Assembly: GCF_018128025.1 (NCBI RefSeq) | Contig: NZ_JAGSCS010000005.1 | Coordinates: 99,984 to 163,983 of the forward strand | Direction: 5' to 3' | Source of the DNA: Proteiniclasticum sediminis | GTDB lineage: Bacteria; Bacillota; Clostridia; Clostridiales; Clostridiaceae | Length of the DNA stretch: 64,000 bases | In this document: positions 25,530 through 33,647 of the stretch, in pieces | How positions within the stretch are numbered: the first letter of the stretch is position 1 | How the letters are laid out: the number at the start of each line of letters is the position of its first letter | Notes under the pieces: generated by a model | Databases searched by the model: none | What the model saw: the letters and a program-made list of their open reading frames with translations, nothing else | Told to the model about the DNA's origin: nothing | Made by a program: the position numbers and the translations under genes

Positions 25530-26024
25530 TTAGAAAATGCTTCGGGTTTCCGCCAGAAGATCCACGGCAGTTCCTTGGGTTACGGCAAGGAGATCCCGGG
25601 GAGACAGCTCCAGCTGATGACCGCGCTTTCCTGCGGAGACGATGATCTGGGAAAGGGATAGACCCGTTTTCTCCAGAAAGGTGGGATAGAGCTTGCGCAT
25701 CCCGATGGGGCTGGTGCCGCCCCGCTCGTAGCCCGCCACCTTGAGCAGGTCCTTCTGGTCAATGAGCTCAATATTCTTTTCTCCGGCGGCTTTGGCCGCT
25801 TTTTTCAGGTCCAGCTCCGCCAGGATGGGGAGACAAAAGACATAGTTTGCCTTACTGTGCCCCACGGTGACCAGGGTCTTGAAGATGAGTTCCAGGGGAC
25901 GGCCGATTTGCGCGGCGATGTCTTCCGGAGAGGTCCCTTCCGGATTTACGGCAAAGGTGTGGTGGGTGTAGGGGATGCCTTCTTTTTCCAGAAGCCGCAT
26001 GGCATTGGTTTTGACGATCTTCAT
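25530..26024 (-). CDS. ybaK: Cys-tRNA(Pro)/Cys-tRNA(Cys) deacylase YbaK/EbsC
   Basis: A 164-residue trans-editing protein of the prolyl-tRNA-synthetase editing-domain superfamily, which hydrolyses Cys mischarged on tRNA-Pro. Visible are the near N-terminal TNAMRLLEKEGIPY, the conserved lysine in LIFKTLV (K49), and C-terminal GGTSPIGMRK and VSAGKRGHQLEL, all family hallmarks. The length is normal. GAGGA precedes the ATG. A single-gene unit divergent from the regulator and transporter operon to the right. Confidence 0.93.
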   Translation of the reverse strand: MKIVKTNAMRLLEKEGIPYTHHTFAVNPEGTSPEDIAAQIGRPLELIFKTLVTVGHSKANYVFCLPILAELDLKKAAKAAGEKNIELIDQKDLLKVAGYERGGTSPIGMRKLYPTFLEKTGLSLSQIIVSAGKRGHQLELSPRDLLAVTQGTAVDLLAETRSIF

Positions 26025-26104
26025 GGAGATTCCTCTTTTCGACGTTTTCTTTCATGGTAGCAAAATCTTTGAGGCTCCGCAATGGAGCCAAAAATCATCG
26101 CCGC

Positions 26105-26121
26105 GTTTAGCATAAATAAAC
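26105..26121. promoter_or_regulatory. Upstream operator-like inverted repeat of the pot operon
   Basis: GTTTA-N7-TAAAC (17 bp). Its reverse complement matches the promoter-proximal site at 26299-26315 with a single mismatch. The pair is 194 bp apart, which would allow looping. Next to it is another palindrome, TTTTCATG-AC-CATGAAAA (26135-26152), whose role may concern ybaK. Confidence 0.5.
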
Positions 26122-26259
26122 TTTTAGTATGAATTTTTCATGACCATGAAAATCGCTATACATTTTCATTTTCTGGAAACGGAAGAATTTCCGGCGAAAA
26201 TGGCAATATTGGCGGATTTTTGAGGTTTTTTTTCGGATGAAAATCGGATAAATTTAGCA

Positions 26260-26288
26260 TTGATTTCAAGGATTGGTTTCTATATAAT
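26260..26288 (+). promoter_or_regulatory. Promoter of the regulator-potABCD operon
   Basis: TTGATT (26260-26265), a 17-bp spacer and a perfect TATAAT (26283-26288). Transcription should begin near 26295, directly before the operator-like repeats. Confidence 0.7.
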
Positions 26289-26298
26289 TATCTGAGTG

Positions 26299-26325
26299 GT
26301 TTATTTACGCTAAACAAAAAGTTTA
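26299..26325. promoter_or_regulatory. Operator-like repeats at the pot operon start site
   Basis: GTTTA-N7-TAAAC (26299-26315) is followed by a third half-site GTTTA (26321-26325), giving alternating GTTTA/TAAAC arms. The position just after the predicted transcription start suits repression, most simply by the XRE-cupin protein encoded next. Confidence 0.55.
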
Positions 26326-26359
26326 TTAAATAAGAAATTCAGGAAAAGGAGGAGCCCCC

Positions 26360-26899
26360 ATGAAAATCGGAGAAAAGATCAAAAATCTCCGGATCAAGAA
26401 TTCCCTCACCCAGGAGGAGCTGGCTAACCGCTGCGAGCTGACCAAGGGATTCATTTCCCAGATCGAGCGGGATCTGACCTCGCCGTCCATCGCCACATTA
26501 GTGGATATCCTGGAGGGTCTGGGAACGGATCTCAAGGACTTCTTCAACGAGACCACCGAGGAGAAGATTGTGTTCTCCAAGGAGGACGCCTTCGAAAAGG
26601 TTCACGAGGAGCAGGGGAACACCATCAACTGGATCATTCCCAATGCCCAGAAAAATGCCATGGAGCCCATTCTGGTGGAGCTTCAGCCCGGCGGGCGCAC
26701 CAAGGAAGTGGCACCCCATGAAGGGGAAGAGTTTGGCCATGTCCTGTCCGGGACGGTGCTGCTGCATATCGGACTCAATACCCACAAGGTGAGGAAAGGC
26801 GAAAGCTTCTACTATAAACCGGGTGTGGGACACTATCTGTCCAATCCGGGGAAAACCAGCGCCACGGTGATCTGGGTCAGCACCCCGCCCATATTCTAG
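26360..26899 (+). CDS. XRE-family regulator with C-terminal cupin (polyamine-type)
   Basis: A 179-residue DNA-binding protein. The N-terminal helix-turn-helix (IKNLRIKNSLTQEELANRC, then KGFISQIERDLTSPSIATL) covers residues 7-62. The C-terminal cupin (about 105-175, with HEGEEFGHVLSGTV) is a small-molecule sensor. PuuR and related XRE-cupin regulators control polyamine uptake or breakdown, and this gene is the first of an operon with potABCD, so it very likely senses a polyamine. GGAGGAG precedes the ATG. The GTTTA/TAAAC repeats just upstream are its likely sites. Confidence 0.9.
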   Translation: MKIGEKIKNLRIKNSLTQEELANRCELTKGFISQIERDLTSPSIATLVDILEGLGTDLKDFFNETTEEKIVFSKEDAFEKVHEEQGNTINWIIPNAQKNAMEPILVELQPGGRTKEVAPHEGEEFGHVLSGTVLLHIGLNTHKVRKGESFYYKPGVGHYLSNPGKTSATVIWVSTPPIF

Positions 26900-26916
26900 C
26901 TTGAGGAGGAAAGACC

Positions 26917-27966
26917 ATGACCAATGATATTATGATCGACTTGAAAAACATCACCAAGGCCTTCGGAAGCACGGAAGTGCTGAAGGACCTGAATCTCTAT
27001 ATCCGGGAAAATGAGTTCTTGACCCTCCTGGGGCCATCGGGCTGCGGAAAGACCACCACCCTTCGGATCATCGCGGGTTTTGAATCCCCCACGGAGGGGA
27101 AGGTCCTCTTCCAGGGGAAGGATGTGTCTCAGGTGCCGCCCTATCAGCGGCAGGTGAACACCGTCTTCCAGAAATATGCCCTTTTTCCCCATATGGATGT
27201 CTATGAGAACATTGCCTTCGGGCTGAAAATCAAGAAGCTTCCCAAGGAGGAGATCGCGAAGAAGGTGACGGAAGTCCTGAAGCTCGTGAATCTCAGCGGG
27301 TTTGAAAAGCGCAAGGTGGACTCCCTCTCGGGAGGTCAGCAGCAGAGAATCGCCATCGCCCGGGCCTTGGTCAATGAACCCAAAGTGCTCCTTCTGGATG
27401 AGCCCCTGGGGGCCCTGGATCTGAAGCTCCGCAAGGAGATGCAGATCGAACTGAAGAACATCCAGAAGCGGGTGGGCATCACCTTCATCTATGTGACCCA
27501 CGATCAGGAGGAAGCCCTCACCATGAGCGACACCATCGTGGTCATGGACAAGGGGGTCATTCAGCAGATCGGCACCCCCGTGGATATCTACAATGAGCCC
27601 AAGAATGCCTTTGTGGCCCAGTTCATCGGGGAGAGCAACATTCTTCCCGGCATCATGCATGCTGATTTTTCCGTGGAATTTCAGAACACCCTCTTCCCCT
27701 GCGTGGACAAGGGCTTTAGCCCCATGGCCCCCGTGGAAGTGGTGGTGCGGCCGGAGGATATTCTCATGGTGAAGAAGGAAGAGGGCATGCTCACCGGCGT
27801 GGTAGAGGAAGTGACCTTCAAAGGCGTCCACTATGAGATGGTGGTGGCTTCCCAGGGCTTCCGCTGGCTGGTGCAGAGTACGGCCATGGCCCCTGTGGGG
27901 GAAACCATCGGCATGAATATTCTTCCGGACAGCATCCATATCATGAAGAAGGGGGCAGCATCATGA
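26917..27966 (+). CDS. potA: Spermidine/putrescine ABC transporter ATPase
   Basis: A 349-residue ATPase subunit on the cytoplasmic side of a polyamine importer. The Walker [11 protein letters not shown]-loop, signature [15 protein letters not shown], Walker B VLLLDEP and switch-region His (VTHDQEEAL) are all intact. A C-terminal TOBE-like regulatory domain begins near residue 275. GAGGAGG lies just before the ATG. The stop overlaps the potB start by four bases (ATGA), so the two are translationally coupled. Confidence 0.93.
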   Translation: MTNDIMIDLKNITKAFGSTEVLKDLNLYIRENEFLTLLGPSGCGKTTTLRIIAGFESPTEGKVLFQGKDVSQVPPYQRQVNTVFQKYALFPHMDVYENIAFGLKIKKLPKEEIAKKVTEVLKLVNLSGFEKRKVDSLSGGQQQRIAIARALVNEPKVLLLDEPLGALDLKLRKEMQIELKNIQKRVGITFIYVTHDQEEALTMSDTIVVMDKGVIQQIGTPVDIYNEPKNAFVAQFIGESNILPGIMHADFSVEFQNTLFPCVDKGFSPMAPVEVVVRPEDILMVKKEEGMLTGVVEEVTFKGVHYEMVVASQGFRWLVQSTAMAPVGETIGMNILPDSIHIMKKGAAS

Positions 27967-28805
27967 AAATGCGGAAAACCTCCTATCCCTATATGCTGTG
28001 GATGATCATCTTCATCCTGGTACCCCTGTTCCTGGTGCTTTATTTTGCCTTCACCACAGGCAACAGCATGGATGTGGAGACCTTTAGGCCCAGCTTGGCG
28101 AACTTCAAGCGCTTTTTGGACCCCATTTACCTCGGTGTCCTATGGCGGTCCCTCTCCCTGTCCCTCATTTCCACGGTGATCTGCTTTTTCCTGGGTTATC
28201 CCATGGCCTACATCATCGCCCGGACCCGGAAGGTGAAGACGCGGAACAACCTGATTTTTCTCTTTGTCATCCCCATGTGGATGAACTTTCTTCTGCGAAC
28301 CTATGCCTGGCTGACGATTCTCGGAAAAAACGGCATCATCAACAGCCTTTTAAATCTTTTGGGGCTTCCCTCCCAGGAACTCCTCTATAACAGCGGGGCG
28401 GTGGTCCTGGGCATGGTTTACAACTTCCTGCCCTTCATGGTGCTCCCCATCTACTCCGTGCTGGTGAAGATGGACAAGAGTCTCATCGAGGCCGCGGAAG
28501 ACCTGGGGGCCGACAAAAAGACGATTTTTTCCAAGGTGATCTTCCCCTTGAGCATGCCCGGCGTCATGACGGGCTTCACCATGGTCTTTACCCCGGCGGT
28601 GAGCACCTTCATCATTTCGAACCTTCTGGGCGGGAAAAAGACCACCCTCATCGGCAATGTCATTGAGAACCAGTTCATCTATGCCGGGGACTGGCACTTT
28701 GGCTCCTCCATGTCCATCATTCTCATGGCCATCATTCTGGTGGTCATGGCCCTGACGAACCGCGGTGGCGGGGATCTGGAAGGAAGGGGAGGAACGCTGT
28801 GGTAA
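27963..28805 (+). CDS. potB: Spermidine/putrescine ABC transporter permease 1
   Basis: A 280-residue inner-membrane permease with about six transmembrane helices and the EAA loop [23 protein letters not shown], which docks on PotA. It overlaps potA by four bases at the front and potC at the end. The size is normal. Confidence 0.93.
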   Translation: MKMRKTSYPYMLWMIIFILVPLFLVLYFAFTTGNSMDVETFRPSLANFKRFLDPIYLGVLWRSLSLSLISTVICFFLGYPMAYIIARTRKVKTRNNLIFLFVIPMWMNFLLRTYAWLTILGKNGIINSLLNLLGLPSQELLYNSGAVVLGMVYNFLPFMVLPIYSVLVKMDKSLIEAAEDLGADKKTIFSKVIFPLSMPGVMTGFTMVFTPAVSTFIISNLLGGKKTTLIGNVIENQFIYAGDWHFGSSMSIILMAIILVVMALTNRGGGDLEGRGGTLW

Positions 28806-29581
28806 AGAAGATTTTAAAGAACGGCTATGCCAGCCTTATTTTCCTCTTTCTCTATGCCCCCATTCTGGTGCTCATCATCTTTTCCTTCAATGAGTCCAAA
28901 TCCCGGGGGACCTTCACCGGCTTCACCCTGAAGTGGTACCAGGATCTCTTCACCAATGAGGCCGTCATGGTGGCCCTTCGCAATACCCTTGTCATCGCTT
29001 TGGCCACCACAGTGGTGTCCACGGTACTGGGGACCTTAGCGGCCATCGGGATCCACTTCTCCCGGGGGATTTTCAAGAAGACGGCACTGAACCTTAACTA
29101 TCTGCCGATTCTGAACCCCGATGTGGTCATCGCCGTGTCCCTCATGGCCCTCTACCGGTTCATGGGCCTGAACTTCGGACTCCTCACGGTGCTCCTCTCC
29201 CACATCACCTTCTGTACCCCCTACGTGGTGCTGGCGGTGCTGCCGAAGCTCAAACAGATGAATGTCCATCTGGCGGAGGCCGCCATGGATCTGGGGGCTA
29301 CCCCCATGTATGCCCTCCGGAAGGTCATCCTGCCGGAAATCATGCCCGGCATCATCACCGGGGCCCTCATGGCCTTCACCCTCTCCGTGGATGACTTTGC
29401 CATCAGCTTCTTCACCACGGGCCACGGCGTGCAGAATCTCAGCATTCTCATCTTCTCCATGGCGAGAAGGGGAATCAATCCTGTGATCAATGCCCTATCC
29501 ACCTTCATGCTCATCGGCTTCTTCCTGCTCCTCATCATCATGAACAAGGTGAGCCGGAAGGAAGAGCAGGACGTCGAATAA
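28799..29581 (+). CDS. potC: Spermidine/putrescine ABC transporter permease 2
   Basis: A 260-residue permease with six predicted helices and an EAA loop (LAEAAMDLGATPMYALRKVILP). The start is GTG at 28799, inside the end of potB, with GGAGG a few bases upstream. It pairs with PotB to form the channel. A short intra-operon hairpin separates it from potD. Confidence 0.93.
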   Translation: MVKKILKNGYASLIFLFLYAPILVLIIFSFNESKSRGTFTGFTLKWYQDLFTNEAVMVALRNTLVIALATTVVSTVLGTLAAIGIHFSRGIFKKTALNLNYLPILNPDVVIAVSLMALYRFMGLNFGLLTVLLSHITFCTPYVVLAVLPKLKQMNVHLAEAAMDLGATPMYALRKVILPEIMPGIITGALMAFTLSVDDFAISFFTTGHGVQNLSILIFSMARRGINPVINALSTFMLIGFFLLLIIMNKVSRKEEQDVE

Positions 29582-29599
29582 ATAGAATTAAACAAACTA

Positions 29600-29619
29600 C
29601 TCCGGGAAGGTTCCCGGAG
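29600..29619 (+). other. Intra-operon stem-loop between potC and potD
   Basis: A perfect 9-bp inverted repeat CTCCGGGAA/TTCCCGGAG with a 2-base centre and no T-run, so it is not a normal terminator. Hairpins here often set relative mRNA stability of the binding-protein gene; that use is inferred. Confidence 0.55.
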
Positions 29620-29635
29620 ATCCAAGGAGGATGCG

Positions 29636-30679
29636 ATGAAAAGAATCCATAAGTTTATCAGTGCGGCCCTTCTGGCCGTGACGGGTCTGACCCTTTCCGC
29701 CTGCGGCGAAAAGCAGGAGACCATCAATGTCTACAACTTCGGCGACTACATCAACTTTGATGTGCTGGACCAGTTCGAGGAAGAGACGGGCATCAAGGTA
29801 AACTACGACACCTATGCCAACAACGAGGACATCTACATCAAGCTGAAGCAGGGCGGAAGCTCCTATGATGTGATCTTCATCTCTGACTACACCATTGAAC
29901 GGGCCATCAAAGAGGAGCTCATCGTTCCCCTGAACTGGGACAATATTCCCAACAAGACGGAGATCGACCCCAAATTCCAGGATCTGGTTTTTGATCCCAA
30001 GAACGAGTACTCCGCCCCCTACATGTGGGGAACCTTCGGGATCCTCTACAACAAGACCGTGGTGAAGGAGCCTGTGACCAGCTGGGACATCCTCTGGGAT
30101 GAGAAGTACAAGGATCAGATCCTCATGCTGGACAGCCAGCGAGACACCCTGGGCGTATCGCTTCTTCGTCTGGGCTACTCCATGAACACCCGCAATGTGG
30201 CGGAGCTGGAAGCTGCCCGGGACGAGCTCATCAAACAGAAGCCCCTGGTGTATGCTTACCTGGGCGATGACATCAAGGATGCTCTTATTGCCGGCGAAGG
30301 CGCTTTGGGCCTCGTCTGGAACGGCGATGCCATGTACATGATCGAGGAAAACCCCGATTTGGATTACGCCATCCCCGAGGAAGGCACCAATCTGTGGTTT
30401 GACTCCATGGTGATCCCCAAGAGCACAAAGAACAAGGAAGGTGCGGAGAAGTTCATCAACTTCATGCTGCGGCCCGACATCGCCGTGCAGAACGTGGACT
30501 ACATCGGTTATTCCACCCCCATCACCAAGGCGGTGGAAATGCTGCCGGAGGAGATCCGCAATAATCCCATTGCCTACCCCTCCGATGAGGTTCTGGAAAA
30601 AACGGAGATCTTCCGCGATCCTTCCGATGTCCTCAGCCTCTACGACCGCATCTGGACGGAAGTTCTGTCCTCCAACTAA
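29636..30679 (+). CDS. potD: Spermidine/putrescine-binding lipoprotein
   Basis: A 347-residue substrate-binding lipoprotein with signal sequence and lipobox LSAC (C23), tethered outside the membrane. The mature start INVYNFGDYINFDVLDQFEEE and the motif YDVIFISDYTIERAIKE are typical of PotD. The AAGGAGGA site is strong. It is the last gene of the operon and is followed by a very strong terminator. With PotABC it imports polyamines. Confidence 0.93.
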   Translation: MKRIHKFISAALLAVTGLTLSACGEKQETINVYNFGDYINFDVLDQFEEETGIKVNYDTYANNEDIYIKLKQGGSSYDVIFISDYTIERAIKEELIVPLNWDNIPNKTEIDPKFQDLVFDPKNEYSAPYMWGTFGILYNKTVVKEPVTSWDILWDEKYKDQILMLDSQRDTLGVSLLRLGYSMNTRNVAELEAARDELIKQKPLVYAYLGDDIKDALIAGEGALGLVWNGDAMYMIEENPDLDYAIPEEGTNLWFDSMVIPKSTKNKEGAEKFINFMLRPDIAVQNVDYIGYSTPITKAVEMLPEEIRNNPIAYPSDEVLEKTEIFRDPSDVLSLYDRIWTEVLSSN

Positions 30680-30685
30680 AAAAGT

Positions 30686-30732
30686 GAGCTGTCCCCCGGG
30701 GAAGATGTATCTTCTTCCCCGGGGGACAGCTC
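30686..30732. terminator. Strong bidirectional terminator after potD
   Basis: A perfect 20-bp stem (30686-30705 with 30713-30732) and 7-base loop, flanked by AAAAAA on the left and TTTTC on the right. It serves potD and the opposing small gene. Confidence 0.93.
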
Positions 30733-30751
30733 TTTTCATTCTTTGGAACGG

Positions 30752-31165
30752 TTAGTCCAGCTGCTTTCGCTTTTCCAGAAAACTATGGGCCAGGAGGAGG
30801 TGCACGGATGCCCACAGGGAAAGGAAGTAGTCCTGGCGCGTGAAGACGAGGCGGCGGTCCACCCGGACGTAGACCGAAATGGCCAGAAGAAGGGCAGTGA
30901 TTCCAAAGAACAGGCCTGCGTAGAGGAGGGACTTTTTGGGAGAGTTTGTCACGTGGTTCATAACGAGAACGTGGAGGAAGTGGTCCGGCGAGGTCTCGGC
31001 GCATTTCATCGCCAGAAGGAGGACGAAGAGTCCCAGGAGGGTCAGAAGATGGCTGAGGCTTCCGGGATACTGATTTTCCCGAAAGAGGGAGAAGCCCAGA
31101 ACCAGGAGGAAGAGGCCCAGGGTGAGTTCACCCCAGCGAAGGAGGAGGGGAGAGAATTTTTTCAT
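30752..31165 (-). CDS. Small four-helix membrane protein of unknown function
   Basis: A 137-residue protein with four hydrophobic segments (about 12-28, 37-53, 78-96, 110-125) and short basic ends. I do not recognise a family. The start follows GGATGA at about 8 bases. It stands alone, divergent from the maltodextrin locus and facing the potD terminator. The hydrophobic pattern and sensible codon use support a real gene. Confidence 0.6.
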   Translation of the reverse strand: MKKFSPLLLRWGELTLGLFLLVLGFSLFRENQYPGSLSHLLTLLGLFVLLLAMKCAETSPDHFLHVLVMNHVTNSPKKSLLYAGLFFGITALLLAISVYVRVDRRLVFTRQDYFLSLWASVHLLLAHSFLEKRKQLD

Positions 31166-31193
31166 ATTCGGTCATCCTTTCTCAAATGCGTTT

Positions 31194-31317
31194 CCTGCCG
31201 TGGACACGGCAGGGGCCCCAGACCCTGGGTTTTTTCCGCAGGTCCTGGGGGATTATCGGTCAATGAATGCAGTATAGCGCATTTTTTCGAAGGCGAACCC
31301 CGAAGAAATTCGGGGTT
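31194..31317 (+). other. Cluster of stem-loops in the divergent intergenic region
   Basis: The 314-bp gap 31166-31479 holds: a tight hairpin CCTGCCGTG/CACGGCAGG (31194-31213); CCCAG-ACC-CTGGG followed by TTTTTT (31217-31235); a distal GGTCCTGGGG (31241-31250) that could pair with CCCCAGACC instead; and a 9-bp stem AACCCCGAA/TTCGGGGTT with GAAA loop and TTTT (31296-31319). These are terminator-like on the plus strand although no gene precedes them on that strand, so a small RNA or a decayed gene is possible. Confidence 0.4.
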
Positions 31318-31400
31318 TTGGAAGAAGAGTAAGCTTTTTTTGGAAGAAGTCTGCAGATGCCCCGAAAATCAAGGGGGGAGAAGGATTTTCCAAAAAAACC

Positions 31401-31429
31401 TTTACAAGAAATTTTTTTAATTCTATAAT
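31401..31429 (+). promoter_or_regulatory. Promoter of the glucosidase-malQ-phosphorylase unit
   Basis: TTTACA (31401-31406), a 17-bp spacer and a perfect TATAAT (31424-31429). It is one of the best sigma-A promoters in the window and lies 15 bp before the operator. Confidence 0.8.
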
Positions 31430-31443
31430 GAACGTAAGAATTA

Positions 31444-31459
31444 GTGCAAGCGGTTGCAC
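31444..31459. promoter_or_regulatory. LacI/cre-type operator before the GH31 gene
   Basis: GTGCAAGCGGTTGCAC is a near-perfect palindrome with central CG and fits the CcpA cre consensus TGNAANCGNTTNCA. It also fits MalR-type sites. It lies at about +8 to +24, suited to blocking transcription. Confidence 0.75.
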
Positions 31460-31479
31460 AAAATGCACAGGAGGTTCCG

Positions 31480-33621
31480 ATGAACACTTTTCGAATGACG
31501 AAACATGTGGTGGGATTTACCTTCGGGGAACCGGTGGAAACGGGGATCCTTATGGGGGCCAAGGAAAAAGTTTCCCTGAAGCTTCCTTTGGAAATCGCGC
31601 AAAAAGATGGACACAGCCGGTTTTCCTTCCCCCTCACTGAAAGGGACCGGGTCTACGGATTAGGGCCTAACTTGGGGGGCATCAACAAGCGGGGGAGAAA
31701 ATACGAGTCCTACTGTACCGACGATCCGCTGCATCATGAGGACAAGACCACGCTCTACGGGGCCCACAACTTTTTCATCCTGGAGGATGATGATGTGGCC
31801 CGGGGTTATTTCATTGATTTTCCCTCCCGAATCCGCTACGATGTGGGCTTCACCAGCCAAAGCCAGTTCACCGTGGACATCTTCGGCGAAAACTTCACGC
31901 TCCTCGTCATCGACGGGGAGAACCTGAAGAGCATCGTCAAGAACTTCCATGAGGTCATCGGCAAACCCTATATGCCTCCCAAGTGGGGACTAGGCTATGC
32001 CCAGAGCCGATGGGGCTACAAGACGGCGGAGGATGTCCGACGGGTCCGCGAGGCCTTCGAGCGTCATGACCTTCCCTTGGACAGCATCTACCTGGATCTG
32101 GACTACATGGAGGATTTCAAGGATTTTTCCGTGTCGGAAGAGCGGTTCCCCAAGCTTCAGGAATTGAGCCAGGAGCTTCAGGAAACGGGTGTCCATCTGG
32201 TGCCCATCATCGATGCTGGAGTGAAGATCGAAGAGGGTTATGACATCTACGAAGAAGGCATTGCCGGTGATCACTTTGTGAAGAACGTGAAGGGGGAACC
32301 CTATGTGGCCGCAGTATGGCCGGGGAAAGTCCACTTCCCGGATTTTCTCCAGGAGAAAACCCAAACCTGGTTCGGGGAAAAGTACAAAGCCCTGACGGAT
32401 CTGGGCATCGACGGCTTCTGGAATGACATGAATGAACCGGCCATCTTCTACGATGAAACCTCCCTCCAGGAAGGGGTGGAGGCAGCCATCAAGGCCCAGG
32501 GCGAAAACCTGGGGGTGTATGCCTTCTTTAACCTCCGGGACAAGTTCCAAAGCATCGGCAACAAAGACGAGTACTATCAGCGGTTCTTCCATGAGTTCCA
32601 CGGAAAAACCTACAGCAATGAAGAGCTGCATAATCTCTACGGGTTCTATATGACCAAGTCGGCCTCCGAGGGCCTTCGAAAGATCCTGGGTAAGCGCTTT
32701 GTCCTCATTTCCCGGGCCTCGTCCATCGGGATGCATCGGTACAGCGGCATCTGGACGGGGGACAACAGCAGCTGGTGGAGCCATTTGTCCCTGAACCTGC
32801 GCATGCTGCCGGCCCTTAACATGTCGGGCTTCTACTATGTGGGTGCCGACACCGGCGGATTTGGCGGCAACGCCTACGGGGAGCTTCTCCTTCGCTGGCT
32901 GCAGCTCTCGGCCTTCACCCCTCTCCTCCGAAACCATTCGGCCCTGGGCTGTGCCCAGCAGGAACCCTATGCCTTCGGCACCGAGGTGGCGGAAAAAGCC
33001 CGGGAAATCCTTCGGGACCGCTATCGCCTGATTCCCTACCTCTACTCCGAAACCCTGAAAGCCTGGAAGGAGGGGGGACTCATGTTTACCCCCCTGGCCT
33101 TCGAGTTCTGGGGGGAGGAGGCGCAACACGCCGAGGACCAGATGCTTCTGGGCGAAGAGCTCATGATCTCTCCCGTGACCCAGGCCAATGCCGGCGGGCG
33201 GTATGTATACCTGCCTGAAGCCATGGCGGAGGTGACCTTTAAGGAGGATCAGGTGACCCTCACATTAGAGAAGGAAGGGGTCCGCTACATGAGCTATGCC
33301 TTAGACGAGCTGAAGTTCCACCTCAGGCGGAACCGCCTCTTGCCCTACGTTCCGCCGGCTTCCTCCACCCGGGATCTGGAGGTTTCCACCCTCCATGTGC
33401 TGGGGTATGTGGAAACGGAAGGGGAGTACGAGCTGCTGGATGATGACGGCATCTCCTACGGTTATGAGGATGAAAAAATGTACTCCACCCGCATCCGGGT
33501 CACCCGGGGCGAAGATGGGGTCAAGGTGGACGTGAAGAACACCCACCCCCACATCAAACGAATTCTGCTCACCATCCTCGATGGCGAGAATCATATTATG
33601 GAAAAGGAGGTGCTGGTTTAG
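31480..33621 (+). CDS. GH31 alpha-glucosidase
   Basis: A 713-residue cytoplasmic enzyme releasing glucose from the non-reducing end of maltodextrins. The nucleophile is D316 in GFWNDMNEP and the acid/base is D428 in WTGDNSSWW, both typical of GH31. An N-terminal beta domain, catalytic barrel and C-terminal beta domains are in family order. No signal peptide. The start at 31480 follows AGGAGG; the upstream in-frame start at 31444 lies inside the operator. It leads a three-gene unit with malQ and the phosphorylase. Activity on other alpha-linked sugars cannot be excluded. Confidence 0.92.
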   Translation: MNTFRMTKHVVGFTFGEPVETGILMGAKEKVSLKLPLEIAQKDGHSRFSFPLTERDRVYGLGPNLGGINKRGRKYESYCTDDPLHHEDKTTLYGAHNFFILEDDDVARGYFIDFPSRIRYDVGFTSQSQFTVDIFGENFTLLVIDGENLKSIVKNFHEVIGKPYMPPKWGLGYAQSRWGYKTAEDVRRVREAFERHDLPLDSIYLDLDYMEDFKDFSVSEERFPKLQELSQELQETGVHLVPIIDAGVKIEEGYDIYEEGIAGDHFVKNVKGEPYVAAVWPGKVHFPDFLQEKTQTWFGEKYKALTDLGIDGFWNDMNEPAIFYDETSLQEGVEAAIKAQGENLGVYAFFNLRDKFQSIGNKDEYYQRFFHEFHGKTYSNEELHNLYGFYMTKSASEGLRKILGKRFVLISRASSIGMHRYSGIWTGDNSSWWSHLSLNLRMLPALNMSGFYYVGADTGGFGGNAYGELLLRWLQLSAFTPLLRNHSALGCAQQEPYAFGTEVAEKAREILRDRYRLIPYLYSETLKAWKEGGLMFTPLAFEFWGEEAQHAEDQMLLGEELMISPVTQANAGGRYVYLPEAMAEVTFKEDQVTLTLEKEGVRYMSYALDELKFHLRRNRLLPYVPPASSTRDLEVSTLHVLGYVETEGEYELLDDDGISYGYEDEKMYSTRIRVTRGEDGVKVDVKNTHPHIKRILLTILDGENHIMEKEVLV

Positions 33622-33647
33622 ATCCTGCGGGATTTGAACCAAATGTC

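Noticed and set aside
29600-29619. Terminator between potC and potD
   Set aside because: The hairpin is strong but has no T-run and potD has no separate promoter, so it is listed as an intra-operon stem-loop.
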